DNA from: Candidatus Zixiibacteriota bacterium
GTDB taxonomy: Bacteria > Zixibacteria > MSB-5A5 > GN15 > FEB-12
Reading direction: 5' to 3'
Length of the DNA stretch: 7,749 nt
NCBI GenBank assembly: GCA_023700785.1
Contig: JAMPYH010000122.1
Location: 1-7,749, forward strand
Below are positions 5,454-7,749 of this stretch, one piece after another. A program made the translations under genes and the position numbers. Under the pieces are notes generated by a model. That model searched no databases. It saw only the letters and a program-made list of their open reading frames with translations, and was not told where the DNA came from. Position 1 is the stretch's first letter. Each line of letters opens with the position of its first letter.

Positions 5454-7210
5454 CTCTCAACATCGCGACCATCAATTCGCTCTGGGCATCACTGCTCATC
5501 GAAGAATTGACCCGGCTCGGCGTCTCACAGTTTGTGATCTCTCCCGGCTCGCGCTCCACACCACTGGTCCTGGCAGTGGCCGATAATCCCAACGCGCAAG
5601 CCATCACCCATTATGACGAGCGGGGGGCAGCCTTCTTCGCGCTGGGGTACGCGCGCGCGACACAACGACCGGCGGCAGTGATCTGTACGTCGGGGACGGC
5701 AGTGGCGAATTACTATCCGGCGGTCATTGAGGCATCCATGGATTGCGTACCGATGATCCTCCTGACCGCGGACAGACCGCCAGAGCTTCGGGATCGAGGC
5801 GCCAATCAAACGATCACGCAGCCGGGGATCTTTGCCAGGTATCCGCGATGGGAGCGCGATATCCCCTGTCCCTCGTCCGAACATCCGCCGAGTTTCATTT
5901 TGGATATCGCCGATGAAGCGTACCAGCGATCCACCGGATCACCGATGGGGCCGGTTCATCTCAATTGCATGTTTCGCGAGCCGCTCGCGCCGGTGAAAAA
6001 TGAAGAAAATGACAGCCGCGACGCGGCTTCGCTTACGTCATGGATCTCCGGCAGAGTTTCTCCATCCAAGAACACCGCCGCAGTATCTTCGCTGAGCGAG
6101 GGGGAACTCGCCGCCGCGACGAACGCGCTCGGGAAGGTGTCTCGGCCGATGCTGGTGGTGGGAGGGCTTAGGAACCGGATTGAGCGAAATGCCGTCATTG
6201 AACTTGCCGAGCATCTACAATGGCCGATGATCGCGGACAGTGGCTCCGGTCTGCGAGCGGGGAGGATCAATTCGCGAATTAACTACTTCGACCTGATCCT
6301 CGCGTCCGAAAGATTCACCGCGATACAAAAGCCTGACGCGGTGCTGCAGATCGGCTCACGGCTGACCTCAAAACGGTTGCTGGCGTATCTCGAGCATGCG
6401 GAACCGTCAACATATCTCCAATTGCTTGACCATCCCTTTCCGCATGATCCTATCAAGCGAGTGACCATGCGGCTGCAGACTGACCTTGCGTCGGGCGTGC
6501 GGCAGATCACTGAATCACTGAGTTCGTCCAGGCATTTCGGCTGGCTGGAAGCGTGGAAGGCTGCCGCGAAAACCGCCGAGGTCAATCTTGAGAAGATCCT
6601 GAAGTCGAGTGATCGACTTTCAGAGCCGTTGATCGCGAGTCTGGTGTCGGATAAGATACCGAGTGATTCGGCGATCTGGGCGGCGTCCAGTATGCCGATC
6701 CGTGACCTCGACATGTTTTACTCGCCGCAAGGACCGCCAGTCTCGGTCGGCTGTAATCGTGGAGCGAGCGGCATTGACGGCACTATCGCGTCAGCCGCGG
6801 GTTATGCGTGCGGCACGCGCAGACCGGTAACCCTTCTGATCGGCGACCTGGCGATGCTTCACGACCTCAATTCGCTGGCGATCCTGAAACATAGTGACAT
6901 ACACCTGACCATAGTTGTGATCAACAATAACGGCGGCGGGATCTTCGGACATTTGCCGATAGCCGAATTCGGTTCGGCATTCGAAAGGTACTTTGTCGTG
7001 CCGCACGGACTCGGTTTCGCGCGAGCCGCGGAGATGTTCGGCATCCCCTATACCAGGGCCGAATCAGCTTCCGAATTCCTGCCCGCCTATCGCAGCGCCT
7101 GCCACGATACGAGAGTTTCGATCATTGAACTTATAGTCGATCGCGAAGCGAATCAGCGCTTCCACGCGTCTTTGGTGACGAGTATCGCCGCGGAGGTGGG
7201 TAAGTTGTGA
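5450..7210 (+). CDS. menD: SEPHCHC synthase MenD (thiamine diphosphate enzyme)
   Basis: The product joins isochorismate and 2-oxoglutarate, with loss of CO2, to give 2-succinyl-5-enolpyruvyl-6-hydroxy-3-cyclohexene-1-carboxylate; it needs thiamine diphosphate and Mg2+. It has 586 residues, within the MenD range. Marks in order: 'VISPGSRSTPLVLA' (29-42); 'HYDERGAAFFALG' (54-66), with E57 as the cofactor-activating glutamate; 'TSGTAVANYYPAVIEA' (80-95); 'LTADRPPELRDRGANQTI' (105-122), with Q120; T-S-K-R (306-309), with K308/R309; S-M-P-I-R-D (414-419); N-R-G-A-S-G-I-D-G (436-444); and the ThDP/Mg motif from G-D-L-A-M-L (465-470) to I-N-N-N-G-G-G (491-497). The substrate-contacting residues named for E. 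coli (S391, R395, R413, I418) match S414, R418, R437 and I442 with identical local spacing. The ATG overlaps the menF stop by 4 nt (ATGA), and no clear ribosome site precedes it, so translation probably depends on menF. No key residue is missing. Confidence 0.96.
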   Translation: MTLNIATINSLWASLLIEELTRLGVSQFVISPGSRSTPLVLAVADNPNAQAITHYDERGAAFFALGYARATQRPAAVICTSGTAVANYYPAVIEASMDCVPMILLTADRPPELRDRGANQTITQPGIFARYPRWERDIPCPSSEHPPSFILDIADEAYQRSTGSPMGPVHLNCMFREPLAPVKNEENDSRDAASLTSWISGRVSPSKNTAAVSSLSEGELAAATNALGKVSRPMLVVGGLRNRIERNAVIELAEHLQWPMIADSGSGLRAGRINSRINYFDLILASERFTAIQKPDAVLQIGSRLTSKRLLAYLEHAEPSTYLQLLDHPFPHDPIKRVTMRLQTDLASGVRQITESLSSSRHFGWLEAWKAAAKTAEVNLEKILKSSDRLSEPLIASLVSDKIPSDSAIWAASSMPIRDLDMFYSPQGPPVSVGCNRGASGIDGTIASAAGYACGTRRPVTLLIGDLAMLHDLNSLAILKHSDIHLTIVVINNNGGGIFGHLPIAEFGSAFERYFVVPHGLGFARAAEMFGIPYTRAESASEFLPAYRSACHDTRVSIIELIVDREANQRFHASLVTSIAAEVGKL

Positions 7211-7749
7211 GCGGCGGCCGAAGTCAGTTGCGCTATCGTGATACGCTTGAGCCGACCAAGCCGCCGGTCCTGCTACTGCATGGATTTCTGGGCGACGCGC
7301 GCGACTGGGATGAGATCATAGCGGAAATAGGCGCGGAGTTTCGCGTCATCGCGGTCGATCTTCCAGGACATGGGCAGTCGCTTGGTTTACCGGACGTTCA
7401 CTATTCTATCGATGGGTGCGCGCGCCAGATCGTGAGTCTCGTCGAGGATCTCAAGCTCGCGCAGGTCGCGGTATGCGGCTACTCGATGGGCGGGCGCCTG
7501 GCGCTCTACCTGGCGGTACATTATCCCGCTCGCTTCAGCCAGGTGATCCTGGAGTCGGCCACGGCGGGGATTCGGAGCGAACAGGAACGGAGAGAGCGGC
7601 ATGACCAGGATCACGCGCGAGCGAAAGCACTAGAGTCTTCATCGCTGGCGGTATTCCTGCGAACATGGTATCACCAACCGCTCTTTTCCTCTTTTGCGAA
7701 AAGGCCCGAACTTTTGGAGCGGATCATTGAAATGCGGGAATTAGGTGAC
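7207..7749 (+). CDS. menH: SHCHC synthase MenH, 3' truncated by the window edge
   Basis: The frame opens with GTG at 7207, overlapping the menD stop by 4 nt (GTGA), with GGAGG at 7192-7196 upstream. It stays open for 181 codons to the end of the window. The product is an alpha/beta-hydrolase-fold enzyme that removes pyruvate from SEPHCHC to form 2-succinyl-6-hydroxy-2,4-cyclohexadiene-1-carboxylate. Marks: 'VLLLHGFLGDARDW' (21-34), the H-G-F-L-G oxyanion segment with the D-W typical of MenH; 'AVDLPGHGQS' (49-58); the nucleophile elbow G-Y-S-M-G-G-R (91-97), with S93 preceded by Tyr; an 'LESATAGIRSEQERRER' stretch where MenH proteins usually have an S-P-G-L type sequence and charged residues; and 'WYHQPLF'. 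The catalytic Asp and His should lie in the missing C-terminal part of about 80-100 residues. Generic alpha/beta hydrolases look alike, but the position directly after menD and the MenH-type motifs make this call firm. Confidence 0.92.
   Translation, partial: MSGGRSQLRYRDTLEPTKPPVLLLHGFLGDARDWDEIIAEIGAEFRVIAVDLPGHGQSLGLPDVHYSIDGCARQIVSLVEDLKLAQVAVCGYSMGGRLALYLAVHYPARFSQVILESATAGIRSEQERRERHDQDHARAKALESSSLAVFLRTWYHQPLFSSFAKRPELLERIIEMRELGD

Overview
This window reads as a metagenome-style bacterial chromosome segment with a moderately high GC content (mid-50s percent by eye). It comes from a Gram-negative lineage with an outer membrane. The protein ending in the first 220 bases finishes in a beta-rich tail ('TLDGDLVREI', a 'WDLINRN'-like stretch, then 'IGKLVIIK'). 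I know this ending from cell-surface and secreted proteins of FCB-type and related candidate phyla such as Zixibacteria. The placement is an inference from protein style only.

Layout: (1) 2-220, plus strand: the 3' end of a probable secreted or surface protein. (2) 221-436: a convergent intergenic stretch with several inverted repeats and a weak U-tract terminator candidate. (3) 1210-437, minus strand: a 257-residue lipoprotein of unknown function with a clear lipobox and a perfect TATAAT upstream. (4) 1211-1393: a divergent intergenic region. (5) 1394-3220, plus: an OPT-family (oligopeptide transporter) membrane protein of 608 residues. (6) 3221-3357: an intergenic region with a strong stem-loop and a good sigma70-like promoter. 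(7) 3358 to the window end, plus: a tightly packed menaquinone operon in the order menG/ubiE - menF - menD - menH, the last gene running off the right edge.

The four men genes overlap head to tail by exactly 4 bases at each junction (GTGA, ATGA, GTGA), which points to one transcript with translational coupling. MenF converts chorismate to isochorismate. MenD adds the succinyl semialdehyde unit from 2-oxoglutarate, giving SEPHCHC. MenH eliminates pyruvate to give SHCHC. The UbiE/MenG methyltransferase carries out the last step, from demethylmenaquinone to menaquinone. The organism therefore uses the classical (o-succinylbenzoate) route. MenB, MenC, MenE and MenA are not in the window and may lie downstream. 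With this context, the methyltransferase most likely acts on menaquinone rather than ubiquinone.

I found no mobile element, CRISPR array, tRNA, rRNA or defence-like system. Most of the window is core metabolism. The least understood parts are the lipoprotein and the intergenic stem-loops.
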